A DNA stretch of 64,000 nucleotides from Amycolatopsis nalaikhensis. Lineage in GTDB: Bacteria > Actinomycetota > Actinomycetes > Mycobacteriales > Pseudonocardiaceae. The position numbers and the translations under genes are program-made. The stretch is taken from assembly GCF_030264295.1 (NCBI RefSeq), contig NZ_CP127173.1, positions 7,943,501-8,007,500 of the forward strand, in the 5' to 3' direction. Of this stretch, positions 41,642 to 49,376 are shown in pieces (within the stretch, counting starts at the first letter, position 1; every line of letters starts with the position of its first letter). The notes below the pieces were generated by a model that ran no database searches, was not told the DNA's origin, and worked only from the letters and a program-made list of their open reading frames with translations.

Positions 41642-42888
41642 TGGTCTTCCTTTCGGTTCGCCGCGGTCGCGTCGTGCCGCGCCGGGTCGGGTTCGGTGTC
41701 CTCGCACGGTTCTTCGTGCCAGTCGCCGAACGGGTCGGGGTAGCGCGCCCACGCCTCGGGTCCTGCCGCGAGTTCCTCTTCGGTCAGCAGAGCGCCGCGC
41801 AGGGCCGCGTCGATCTCGTCGGGCGTTGTCTGGTCCGTCACCACGACGAGCTCCTGCGCCCGGTCGCCGTGCACCGGGTCCCAGCGCAGGGAAGCCAGCG
41901 TGCGGCGCTCGGGGGAGACGTCCGTCCACTCGGGACCGTCCGGGGCGGCGAGCCACGGCCCGGCGTGGCCGATGCCGAGCCCGCCGCCCGCCGACTCGAT
42001 CCAGAACGCGACGTCGGGCTGGCTCGCCACCCAGGCGCGCCCGCGGGTGCGGACGACGCCGTCGAGCAGCACGTCCAGCGCGTCGTGCAGCCGCTCGGGG
42101 TGGAACGGCCGCTGCGCGGTGAACGTGACCAGGCCGATGCCGCAGTCGACGTGCAGTGGCGGCTCGCCGCGCAGCAGCGCGCCGTGCATGTCGGTCACCT
42201 CGCCGCGGCGCGCGTCGGCCGGCACGACGTCGAGCACGCCGTGGCCGTCGGTCCGGGCCAGTTCGACCCGCGGGACCGACGGCGCTACCCGGTCGAGCAC
42301 CGCGGACGCCTTCGCCGCGGTCCACGCGTCGGGAGCCGCGCCGGCCAGCACCAGGACGTCGGCGAACTCGACCTGCGAGAGCGCCACCTGGGCGACCGTG
42401 CGCTCGTCCTCCGGGCTGGCCTGCAGGTTCCGCTCGGCCAGGACGTCGTCGCCGGTCGCGTCGGCGAGCCAGGTCGCGCAGTCGACGACGGTGAGCACCG
42501 CGCGCAGGTCGACGTCGTCGCTCACCGGGTGGTCGCCGACCAGGACGGTGCGGATCGCCCAGCTCACCGGCTCCGGCTCCATGGCCTCGTCGAGCCGGAC
42601 GACGACCCGCCGCACCCCGGGCCGCCGCGCGAGGTGCCGCAGCAGGGGGAGCAGGTCTTCGCGCAGGGTGCAGGACACGCAGCCGTGCGCCAGCTCGAGG
42701 ACGGTCAGCTCGTCGCGCTCGCCCAGCCGCAGGCGGCGCCGGACCACACCGGAGTGGATCTCGCGCAGGTCGTGGTGGACGACGGCGGTGCCGGGCCCGG
42801 CGGCCCGCAGCAGTTCGGCGAGCGTGGCGTTCGGGCCCGGGGCGAGGCCGCTCACGAGGACGAGCGGGACGCGGGGATCAGGGGTCAC
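41638..42888 (-). CDS. mrf: GTPase-dead CobW-like protein of the Rv0106/Mrf type
   Basis: 416-aa CobW relative with its nucleotide site lost: Walker A reads GLAPGPNATL instead of GxxGxGKTTL, and no NKxD is found (VLVLAGAAPD). A CxxC remains in AHGCVSCTLREDLL. The blocks FHPERLHDALDVLLDGVVRT, FWIESAGGGL and DPFGDWHEEPC match my memory of Mycobacterium Rv0106. The M. smegmatis counterpart in the C- ribosomal operon is, as I recall, Mrf, which recruits the hibernation factor Mpy to zinc-free ribosomes. GTG 42888 has CTGGAG 5 nt upstream. First gene of the minus-strand unit, divergent from rpmB. Confidence 0.8.
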   Translation of the reverse strand: MTPDPRVPLVLVSGLAPGPNATLAELLRAAGPGTAVVHHDLREIHSGVVRRRLRLGERDELTVLELAHGCVSCTLREDLLPLLRHLARRPGVRRVVVRLDEAMEPEPVSWAIRTVLVGDHPVSDDVDLRAVLTVVDCATWLADATGDDVLAERNLQASPEDERTVAQVALSQVEFADVLVLAGAAPDAWTAAKASAVLDRVAPSVPRVELARTDGHGVLDVVPADARRGEVTDMHGALLRGEPPLHVDCGIGLVTFTAQRPFHPERLHDALDVLLDGVVRTRGRAWVASQPDVAFWIESAGGGLGIGHAGPWLAAPDGPEWTDVSPERRTLASLRWDPVHGDRAQELVVVTDQTTPDEIDAALRGALLTEEELAAGPEAWARYPDPFGDWHEEPCEDTEPDPARHDATAANRKEDQ

Positions 42889-42931
42889 GAGGGCTCCAGG
42901 AATACGGACGGGGTACGGTGCGTAGAGTAGA

Positions 42932-42946
42932 TGAAAACGAAAACCA
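42932..42946. promoter_or_regulatory. Zur-like box between the two zinc-starvation operons
   Basis: TGAAAACGAAAACCA: the left half equals the TGAAAAYG half of actinobacterial Zur boxes (TGAAAATGATTTTCA type), while the right half is degenerate. It lies centrally in the 78-bp gap between the divergent starts 42888 and 42967 and is the only AT-rich stretch there. It also shows why ATG 42931 is not the rpmB start. Confidence 0.55.
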
Positions 42947-42966
42947 CTACCAACTCGGGAGGGTCC

Positions 42967-43203
42967 GTGTCCGCCGTGTGCCAGGTCACCGGCCGCAAGC
43001 CGGGCTACGGCAAGCAGGTCTCGCACTCGCACCGCCGCACCTCGCGGCGCTGGGAGCCGAACCTGCAGAACCGTCGCTACTTCGTGCCGAGCGAGGGCCG
43101 CTGGGTCCGCCTGCGCGTGTCCGCCAAGGGCTTGAAGACGATCGACAAGCGCGGCATCGAGGCCGTCGTCGCCGAGCTGAAGGCAAGGGGAGTGAAGCTG
43201 TAA
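42967..43203 (+). CDS. rpmB: Ribosomal protein bL28, zinc-independent form
   Basis: 78-aa bL28: SAVCQVTGRKPGYGKQVSHS, RRTSRRWEPNLQNRRYFVPS. The first position of the usual CxxC is kept (Cys5) but the second is Thr, so the zinc knuckle is broken. GTG 42967 is chosen because GGGAGG stands 4-5 nt upstream; ATG 42931 would add twelve foreign residues and swallow the Zur-like box. First gene of the plus-strand unit rpmB-rpmG-rpsN-rpsR. Confidence 0.93.
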   Translation: MSAVCQVTGRKPGYGKQVSHSHRRTSRRWEPNLQNRRYFVPSEGRWVRLRVSAKGLKTIDKRGIEAVVAELKARGVKL

Positions 43204-43370
43204 TGGCCAAGAGCACCGACGTCCGGCCGATCATCAAGCTGCGGTCCACCGCGGGGACCGGCTACACGTACGTCACGAAGAAGAACCGGCGGAACGACCC
43301 CGACCGGATGGTGCTGCGCAAGTACGACCCGGTCGCGCGCGAGCACGTCGAGTTCAAGGAAGAGCGCTGA
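43203..43370 (+). CDS. rpmG: Ribosomal protein bL33, cysteine-free form
   Basis: 55-aa bL33: DVRPIIKLRSTAGTGYTYVT, KNRRNDPDRMVLRKYDPVAR. No cysteines, so a C- form. ATG overlaps the rpmB stop (TAATG), indicating coupled translation. Confidence 0.95.
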   Translation: MAKSTDVRPIIKLRSTAGTGYTYVTKKNRRNDPDRMVLRKYDPVAREHVEFKEER

Positions 43371-43675
43371 TGGCCAAGAAGTCCAAGATCGCCAAGAACG
43401 AGCAGCGGAAGGTGATCGCGGCGCGGTACGTCGCCCGGCGCCGGGAGCTCAAGGCCGTCATCGCCTCGCCGTCCTCGTCCACGGAGGAGAAGGCTTCGGC
43501 GGTGGTCGCGCTGCAGAAGCTGCCGCGTGACGCGAGCCCGACGCGCATCCGCAACCGGGACGCCGCCGACGGTCGCCCGCGCGGCTACCTGCGGAAGTTC
43601 GGGCTGTCGCGGGTCAAGATGCGGCAGGCCGCACACAACGGCGAGCTGCCCGGCGTGTCGAAGTCGAGCTGGTGA
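43370..43675 (+). CDS. rpsN: Ribosomal protein uS14, long cysteine-free form
   Basis: 101-aa uS14 of the long, zinc-free type: MAKKSKIAKNEQRKVIAARY, LPRDASPTRIRNRDAADGRP, GYLRKFGLSRVKMRQAAHNG. The short zinc form of actinomycetes (about 61 aa, four Cys) should be encoded in the main ribosomal operon. ATG overlaps the rpmG stop (TGATG). Confidence 0.95.
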   Translation: MAKKSKIAKNEQRKVIAARYVARRRELKAVIASPSSSTEEKASAVVALQKLPRDASPTRIRNRDAADGRPRGYLRKFGLSRVKMRQAAHNGELPGVSKSSW

Positions 43676-43926
43676 TCCGGATGCCGAAGCCGAACCGGGA
43701 CCGCCCGGGCAAGCGCAAGGTGAACCTGTTGCACGCCAACCGGATCAGGGCTGTCGACTGGAAGGACGTCGACCTGCTCCGGAAGTTCATTTCGGATCGG
43801 GGCAAGATCCGCGCCCGCCGCGTGACGGGCTTGACGCCGCAGCAGCAGAAACAGGTCGCGACGGCGATCAAGAACGCGCGGGAGATGGCCCTGCTGCCGT
43901 ACCCGTCGTCGGGTCGCACGAGCTGA
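43672..43926 (+). CDS. rpsR: Ribosomal protein bS18, paralogue of the C- set
   Basis: 84-aa bS18: VNLLHANRIRAVDWKDVDLL, RKFISDRGKIRARRVTGLTP, QQQKQVATAIKNAREMALLP. No cysteines. GTG 43672 overlaps the uS14 stop (GTGA); ATG 43681 is an alternative. The last of four ribosomal genes in an order known from mycobacterial Zur regulons (rpmB2-rpmG-rpsN2-rpsR2). Confidence 0.95.
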   Translation: MIRMPKPNRDRPGKRKVNLLHANRIRAVDWKDVDLLRKFISDRGKIRARRVTGLTPQQQKQVATAIKNAREMALLPYPSSGRTS

Positions 43927-43930
43927 CGGT

Positions 43931-43966
43931 GTCACGCCACCCGGAAGCCTCTCCGGGTGGCGTGAC
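43931..43966 (+). terminator. Hairpin terminator after rpsR
   Basis: Perfect 15-bp arms 43931-43945 (GTCACGCCACCCGGA) and 43952-43966 around a 6-nt loop, starting 5 bp after the rpsR stop. No T-run, as usual in such genomes. Confidence 0.85.
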
Positions 43967-44012
43967 CCACGCTGGGCTGGCGCGGCGGTGAACCCCCAAT
44001 AAACTCCGGCGC

Positions 44013-45236
44013 ATGGACGACCCGCACTACCTCTCCGGCCTCCAGCTCACGGGCCGCCGCGTCGTGATGTTCGGCGGCGGCACCGTGGCCCAGCGCAGGC
44101 TGCCCAGGCTGATCAGCGCGGGTGCCCGCGTCGAACTGGTGTCACCGCACACGACGCCGTCGGTGCAGGGGATGGTGGACGCGGGCGAGCTGGTCTGGCA
44201 TGAGCGCCGCTACACCGAAGGCGACCTGCGCGACGCGTGGTACGCCCTGGCCTGCACGAACGACCCCGAGGTCAACGCGGCGATCTGCGCCGAGGCCGAG
44301 CGCGAGCGGGTGTTCTGCGTCCGCGCCGACGAGGGTGAGTCGGGATCGGCGGTGACCCCGGCGTCCGGGCGCCACGGCGGCCTCCTGTTCGGCGTGCTCT
44401 CCGGCGGTGAGCCGCTGCGCTCGGCCGCGGTCCGCGACTCGATGCTGGACGGCCTGCACAACGGCACGATCGAGGACGGCCGCCAGCCCCACCCCGAGGG
44501 CACCCTGCCGGGCGTGGCCCTGGTCGGCGGCGGCCCGGGCGACCCGGAGCTGATCACGGTCCGCGGCCGACGGCTCCTGGCCCGCGCGGACGTCGTCGTC
44601 GCCGACCGGCTGGCCCCCCGCGAGCTGCTGGACGAGCTCGCGCCCGAGGTCGAGATCGTCGACGCGGCGAAGATCCCCTACGGCCGCGCGGCCAGCCAGG
44701 ACGTCATCAACCAGACGTTGATCGAGAAAGCCAAGGAAGGCAAGTTCGTCGTCCGGCTGAAGGGCGGCGACCCGTACCTGTTCGGCCGCGGCTTCGAAGA
44801 GGTGCTGGCCTGCGTCGAGGCGGGCGTGCCGGTGACGATGGTCCCGGGCATCACGAGCGCGTTCGCGGTGCCGGCGGTCGCCGACGTCCCGGTTACGCAC
44901 CGCGGCGTCGCGCACGAAGTGGTGGTCGTATCGGGCCACGTGGCTCCGGGCGACGACCGCTCGCTGGTCGACTGGGAGCTCCTGGCCCGCCTGCGCGGCA
45001 CGATCGTGCTGATGATGGGCGTGGAGCGGCTCCCGCAGTTCGCGAAGGCCCTCCTGGACGGCGGCCGCCCGGCGGACACCCCGGTGGCGATCGTGGAGGA
45101 CGGCACGATGCGCACCCAGCGCACGCTGCGCTCGACGCTGGACACGGTGGTCACCGACGCGGCGGCATCGGGGGTCCGCCCACCGGCGGTCATCGTGATC
45201 GGCCCGGTGGCCGGGCTCGCGCCGGAGCGGCCGTAG
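44013..45236 (+). CDS. cobA: Siroheme synthase-type uroporphyrinogen-III C-methyltransferase
   Basis: 407-aa two-domain enzyme. Residues about 1-150: a Rossmann domain like the precorrin-2 dehydrogenase half of CysG (VVMFGGGTVAQRRLPRL). Residues about 165-400: the SAM-dependent methyltransferase (ALVGGGPGDPELITVRGRR, VVVADRL, VRLKGGDPYLFGRGFEE, MVPGITSAFAVPA, THRGVA). It methylates uroporphyrinogen III to precorrin-2, the branch point to siroheme and cobalamin. The N-terminal domain lacks the central dimerisation/ferrochelatase region typical of E. coli CysG, as in mycobacterial Rv2847c. Single gene, isolated from the ribosomal unit by a hairpin. Confidence 0.92.
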   Translation: MDDPHYLSGLQLTGRRVVMFGGGTVAQRRLPRLISAGARVELVSPHTTPSVQGMVDAGELVWHERRYTEGDLRDAWYALACTNDPEVNAAICAEAERERVFCVRADEGESGSAVTPASGRHGGLLFGVLSGGEPLRSAAVRDSMLDGLHNGTIEDGRQPHPEGTLPGVALVGGGPGDPELITVRGRRLLARADVVVADRLAPRELLDELAPEVEIVDAAKIPYGRAASQDVINQTLIEKAKEGKFVVRLKGGDPYLFGRGFEEVLACVEAGVPVTMVPGITSAFAVPAVADVPVTHRGVAHEVVVVSGHVAPGDDRSLVDWELLARLRGTIVLMMGVERLPQFAKALLDGGRPADTPVAIVEDGTMRTQRTLRSTLDTVVTDAAASGVRPPAVIVIGPVAGLAPERP

Positions 45237-45267
45237 CGGCGACCTCGCCCGTCGACCTTCGTGCCGC

Positions 45268-46146
45268 TCAGTCTTCGTAGCAGCTCGCGGCGAAGTCGCG
45301 GATCGCCTCGGTGAGCCGGGTCGGGTCGAGGCGCAGCTCGACCGGGCTGCGGGCCTGGACGAACTCCGCGTCCGGCATGTCCACGGCCAGGGTGTCCGCG
45401 TCGCCGAACGGGTGGATCGGGTCGTTCTGGTGCCCGATCACCAGCGCTCGCGCGGTGATCTTGCGGCGGACCGCCTTCGGCGGCGCGATCCGGCCGAACA
45501 GCACGCCGTGCAGCAACGCCGCCATCGGGGCCGGGCGCTGCGAGAGCGTGTCGGTGACGACGTCGACCCACTGGTTGCCGTGCGGGACCAGCGATGCCGC
45601 CAGCGCCACCGCCTGCACCGTCACCGGCAGGAACCTCGCCGCCATCAGCAGCGGCGCGAACGTGATCAGCCCGGCGACGATCGCGTTGTCCAGTACCGGC
45701 ATCTCGACGATCAGCCCGCGGACCCGGTCGGGGGCCAGCACCGCGACTTCGAGCGAGACGTTCGCGCCGAGGGACGTCCCGCCGATCACCGCCGAGTCCA
45801 CCTCGAGGTGGTCGAGCAGGGCAAGCGTCTGCTCGGCGAACGAGGGCATCGAGTACAGCCACGACTCGGTGGGGCGGTCGGAGTCGCCGTGGCCGAGCAG
45901 GTCGAGGGTGATGACGCGGAAGCCCTCGCCGGCCAGTCGGCGGGCCAGCGGCGCGTGCATCCGGCGGGTCAGCATGATCCCGTGGGTGAGCACGACGACG
46001 CGGTCGCCGCTGCCGAACTCCGTGTACCAGAGCCGGTGTCCCTCGTGGTCGAACGAGCCGGTCAGCTCGATCGGGCGGGAGGCCCGCCGGACGGGAGTCG
46101 CCGGGGACTCCGGTTCGATCACGGTCGCACTGCTGGCCGGGCTCAT
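45268..46146 (-). CDS. Alpha/beta-fold hydrolase
   Basis: 292-aa alpha/beta hydrolase: oxyanion strand VVVLTHGIML, GHGDSDRP, nucleophile elbow GGTSLGAN and acid-strand HQNDPIHPFG. The segment that should carry the catalytic histidine reads FVQARSPVELRLDPTRL, without the usual GH, so the triad looks incomplete unless another histidine serves. The N-terminal about 25 residues are Ser/Pro/Ala-rich. Divergent from the isomerase gene at 46283. Substrate unknown. Confidence 0.85.
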   Translation of the reverse strand: MSPASSATVIEPESPATPVRRASRPIELTGSFDHEGHRLWYTEFGSGDRVVVLTHGIMLTRRMHAPLARRLAGEGFRVITLDLLGHGDSDRPTESWLYSMPSFAEQTLALLDHLEVDSAVIGGTSLGANVSLEVAVLAPDRVRGLIVEMPVLDNAIVAGLITFAPLLMAARFLPVTVQAVALAASLVPHGNQWVDVVTDTLSQRPAPMAALLHGVLFGRIAPPKAVRRKITARALVIGHQNDPIHPFGDADTLAVDMPDAEFVQARSPVELRLDPTRLTEAIRDFAASCYED

Positions 46147-46282
46147 GTCCCACCGTCCTCCCCGCGTCGTGGCGTCAGTCGTTCCAGGAAAGCATCCCCC
46201 GACCAGGTCGGCACAGTGACGGGGGCGTCAATTGACAACGTGCCAATGGCGGGTGGCCGCGGGCATGGGTCAAGATGACCCC

Positions 46283-47125
46283 ATGACCGCTACTGCTGAC
46301 AGTCTGCCCGACCTCGTCTCCCTCAAGGTCGACGTCGAAGGCCACGTGGCCGAAGTGACGCTCCTCGGCCCGTCGAAGGGCAACGCGATGGGGCCGGACT
46401 TCTGGCGCGAGCTGCCGCTGGTGTTCCGCGCGCTGGACGCCGACCCGCAGGTCAGGGCCGTGGTGCTGACCGGCAGCGGCGCGCACTTCTCCTACGGCCT
46501 CGACCTGCCGGCGATGATGGGCGACTGGGCGCCGATGCTGGGCGGCGACGCCCTCGCCGGCCCGCGCACGGCCTTCCTCGACCAGGTGCGCTCCCTGCAG
46601 GCGGCGGTCAGCTCGATCGCGGAATGCCGCAAACCGGTCATCGCGGCCGTCTCCGGCTGGTGCATCGGCGGGGGTGTCGACGTCATCGCCGCCGCGGACG
46701 TCCGGCTGGCCAGCGCCGACGCCAAGTTCAGCGTCCGCGAGGTGCGCGTCGCCATCGTCGCGGACCTCGGCAGCCTCCAGCGCCTCGCCTCCATCGTCGG
46801 TGAGGGGCACCTGCGGGAGCTCGCCCTGACCGGCAAGGACATCGACGCCGCCCGCGCCGAGAAGATCGGCTTGGTCAACGACGTCCACGAGAACCAGGAC
46901 GCCCTGCTGAAGGCCGCGCGGGAACTCGCGGGGGAGATCGCTGCGAACCCGCCGCTGGTGGTGCAGGGTACGAAGCAGGTACTGGCCACGAACACCGAGC
47001 GCCAGGTCGCCGACGGCCTCCGGTACGTCGCGGCGTGGAACTCGGCGTTCCTGCCCAGCAAGGACCTCGGCGAAGCGGTCCAGGCGTTCATGGAGCGCCG
47101 GAAGCCGGAGTTCAAGGGCGAATAG
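46283..47125 (+). CDS. Crotonase family, dienoyl-CoA isomerase (ECH1)-like
   Basis: 280-aa crotonase-fold enzyme. Oxyanion-hole segments HFSYGLDL and WCIGGGVDV. The three acidic residues of delta3,5-delta2,4-dienoyl-CoA isomerase have counterparts: GGGVD, SVREV and the Asp of VRVAIVADLGSLQRL. The C-terminal VADGLRYVAAWNSAFLPSKD also matches ECH1 more than ordinary enoyl-CoA hydratase. It would help degrade unsaturated fatty acids with odd-numbered double bonds. The acyl-CoA synthetase gene follows after 19 bp. Plain enoyl-CoA hydratase activity is the alternative. Confidence 0.87.
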   Translation: MTATADSLPDLVSLKVDVEGHVAEVTLLGPSKGNAMGPDFWRELPLVFRALDADPQVRAVVLTGSGAHFSYGLDLPAMMGDWAPMLGGDALAGPRTAFLDQVRSLQAAVSSIAECRKPVIAAVSGWCIGGGVDVIAAADVRLASADAKFSVREVRVAIVADLGSLQRLASIVGEGHLRELALTGKDIDAARAEKIGLVNDVHENQDALLKAARELAGEIAANPPLVVQGTKQVLATNTERQVADGLRYVAAWNSAFLPSKDLGEAVQAFMERRKPEFKGE

Positions 47126-47144
47126 ACACTCCCGAGGAGGCAGG

Positions 47145-48854
47145 GTGAGCAACGGCGCTTCGGAAGTCCACCACGCGTTCCGCGTGGCCAGGGACTACCT
47201 GCAGACCCACCGCGAGGACTACGAGACGGCCTACCGCGACTTCGCCTGGCCGGAGTTCGACGAGTTCAACTGGGCGATCGACTGGTTCGACGTGGTCGCG
47301 CACGACCCCGACAACGCCGAGCGGCTTGCGCTGTGGATCGTCGAGGAGGACGGCTCCGAGAACCGCTGGACCTACCCGGAGATGTCCGGGCGGTCCAACC
47401 AGGTGGCGAACTGGCTGCGCGGCCTGGGCGTCCGCCGCGGCGACCGGCTGATCCTGATGCTGGGCAACCAGGGCGAGCTGTGGGAGACCATCCTCGCCGC
47501 GATCAAGCTCGGCGCGGTGATCATCCCGGCGTCGACGCTGCTCGGCCCGGCCGACCTGACCGACCGGGTGGAGCGCGGCGCGGCCAAGCACGTCGTGGTC
47601 CGCTCGGTGGACGCGCCGAAGTTCGACGGCGTCGCGGGCGACTACACGCGGATCGCGGTGGGGGAGCCGGTCGAGGGCTGGCACTCGTACGCGACGGCGT
47701 TCGCCGAGTCGCCGGAGTTCGCCCCGGACGGCCCGACCAAGGCGGCCGACCCGCTGCTGCTGTACTTCACCTCCGGCACGACCGCGAAGCCGAAGCTGGT
47801 GCAGCACACGCACGTCTCCTACCCGGTCGGCCACCTGTCGACGATGTACTGGATCGGGCTGGAGCCCGGCGACGTCCACCTCAACATCTCCTCACCCGGC
47901 TGGGCGAAGCACGCGTGGAGCAACTTCTTCGCGCCGTGGAACGCCGAGGCGACGGTGTTCCTCTACAACTACACCCGGTTCGACGCGACCGCGTTGATGG
48001 CCCAGATGGACCGGTGCGGCGTGACGAGCTTCTGCGCGCCGCCGACGGTGTGGCGGATGCTCATCCAGGCCGACCTGACGGCGCTGAAGTCGCCGCCGCG
48101 CAAGGTCGTCGGCGCGGGGGAGCCGCTGAACCCGGAGGTCATCGACCAGGTCGAGAAGGCGTGGGGCGTCACCATCCGCGACGGCTTCGGCCAGACGGAG
48201 AGCAGCGTCCAGATCGCCAACACGCCCGGCCAGGACGTCGTGCCCGGCTCGATGGGCCGCCCGCTGCCCGGGTTCGTGGTGGCCCTGGTCGACCCGGTGT
48301 CCGGCGAGCGCGCGACCGAGGGCGAGATCTGCCTGGACCTCCAGCACCGCCCGGTGGGCCTGATGACCGGCTACGCGGACGACGACGAGCGCACGTCGGC
48401 GGCCTTCGCGAACGGCTTCTACCACACCGGCGACGTCGGTTCGCTCGACGAGCGCGGCTACATCACGTACGTCGGGCGCACGGACGACGTGTTCAAGGCG
48501 TCGGACTACCGGATCTCGCCGTTCGAGCTGGAGAGCGTCCTGATCGAGCACGAGGCGGTGGCGGAGGCGGCGGTCGTCCCGGCCCCCGACCCGATCCGGC
48601 TCGCGGTGCCCAAGGCGTACGTCGTGCTGGCGTCCGGATTCTCGCCGGACGCGGAGACCGCGCGCTCGATCCTCGCGTACTGCCGCGAGCACCTGGCGCC
48701 GTACAAGCGGATCCGGCGGCTGGAGTTCGCGGAGCTGCCGAAGACGATCTCGGGCAAGATCCGCCGCGTCGAGCTGCGCGGCCGCGAGAACGACCCGAAG
48801 CGCGCCGAGTCGACGGAGTACCGCGAGGAGGACTTCCCCGACCTCAAGAGCTGA
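47145..48854 (+). CDS. Acyl-CoA synthetase (AMP-forming)
   Basis: 569-aa ANL-superfamily ligase that activates a carboxylic acid to its CoA ester. Core motifs: YFTSGTTAKPKLVQHTH (A3), DGFGQTES (A5), NGFYHTGDVG (A7), VGRTDDVFKASDYRISPFEL (A8) and the catalytic Lys in KTISGKIRR (A10). The N-terminus (DYLQTHREDYETAYRDFAWP) resembles medium-chain (ACSM-type) and AcsA-like members. GTG 47145 after GAGGAGG. Operon partner of the dienoyl-CoA-isomerase-like gene, so a fatty acid is the likely substrate; chain length unknown. Confidence 0.92.
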   Translation: MSNGASEVHHAFRVARDYLQTHREDYETAYRDFAWPEFDEFNWAIDWFDVVAHDPDNAERLALWIVEEDGSENRWTYPEMSGRSNQVANWLRGLGVRRGDRLILMLGNQGELWETILAAIKLGAVIIPASTLLGPADLTDRVERGAAKHVVVRSVDAPKFDGVAGDYTRIAVGEPVEGWHSYATAFAESPEFAPDGPTKAADPLLLYFTSGTTAKPKLVQHTHVSYPVGHLSTMYWIGLEPGDVHLNISSPGWAKHAWSNFFAPWNAEATVFLYNYTRFDATALMAQMDRCGVTSFCAPPTVWRMLIQADLTALKSPPRKVVGAGEPLNPEVIDQVEKAWGVTIRDGFGQTESSVQIANTPGQDVVPGSMGRPLPGFVVALVDPVSGERATEGEICLDLQHRPVGLMTGYADDDERTSAAFANGFYHTGDVGSLDERGYITYVGRTDDVFKASDYRISPFELESVLIEHEAVAEAAVVPAPDPIRLAVPKAYVVLASGFSPDAETARSILAYCREHLAPYKRIRRLEFAELPKTISGKIRRVELRGRENDPKRAESTEYREEDFPDLKS

Positions 48855-48861
48855 CGGGCCC

Positions 48862-48950
48862 AAGCGCCCCAATGTGGCCTTCGGTGCGTCAGACGCAACC
48901 AAGGCGGCCTTCGGTGCGTCTGACGCAACCAAGGCCGCCTTGGGGCGCTT
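48862..48950. repeat. 89-bp near-perfect palindrome between convergent genes
   Basis: The 44-bp halves 48862-48905 and 48907-48950 are complementary at 38 of 44 positions around base 48906. The outer 11 bp (AAGCGCCCCAA and complement) and the central part are perfect. Each half holds its own smaller hairpin (TGCGTC-A-GACGCA, TGCGTC-T-GACGCA), and GGCCTTCGGTGCGTC recurs in tandem 30 bp apart. It fills the whole gap between convergent stops and may act as a two-way terminator or be a mobile palindromic repeat. Confidence 0.88.
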
Positions 48951-49346
48951 TCAGCCGCGGGTGCCCTCGACCTGGCGGCCGTCCTCGGTGGAGCACGCTG
49001 TCACCGGGTCGTTCGGGCCGCTGCCGCACGTCCACTCGTCGAGCACCACCGGGCCCGGGCCGTCGGGCGCGTTCGCCTCGGCCGGGGTCAGCTTCGCGAA
49101 GTAGTCCTTCAGCAGCTTCGTCGCCGCGGCGCAGTCGACCTTCCCGTGCGCCACCACCGCCGTCTTCGCGCCGCCCGTGCCCGTGACGTCGCCGCAGGGC
49201 ACGCCAGGGGCCGTCGACTCGGCCGCGGCGGCCGCGGCGGGGGCGGGCCCGCCGGGGGTCGGCGTGGCGGGCGCCGGGTCGCCGCCGCAGCCGGCCAGTA
49301 CGGCGGTCGCGGCGACGAGCAGCAAGGGGTACGCGAGTGTCTTCAT
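48951..49346 (-). CDS. Four-cysteine secreted lipoprotein (paralogue of next gene)
   Basis: 131-aa lipoprotein: signal ending in lipobox LAGC, a Pro/Thr/Ala-rich linker, then a small domain with four cysteines (VPCGDVTG, VDCAAATKLLKDYF, EWTCGSG, TACSTEDG), probably two disulfides. The next gene encodes a protein with the same C-terminal pattern. No known function. ATG 49346; the gap to the neighbour is 30 bp on the same strand, so the two are likely cotranscribed. Confidence 0.8.
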   Translation of the reverse strand: MKTLAYPLLLVAATAVLAGCGGDPAPATPTPGGPAPAAAAAAESTAPGVPCGDVTGTGGAKTAVVAHGKVDCAAATKLLKDYFAKLTPAEANAPDGPGPVVLDEWTCGSGPNDPVTACSTEDGRQVEGTRG

Positions 49347-49376
49347 GGGCCCTTCAGGAACGGGAACGGGAACGGG

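Noticed and set aside
40183..42888. Calling both CobW-type genes zinc chaperone GTPases
   Set aside because: The second lacks Walker A and NKxD and matches the Rv0106/Mrf type instead.
42931..42966. ATG 42931 as start of bL28
   Set aside because: It adds twelve residues unlike bL28, has no ribosome site and lies in the Zur-like box; GTG 42967 has GGGAGG and gives the family N-terminus.
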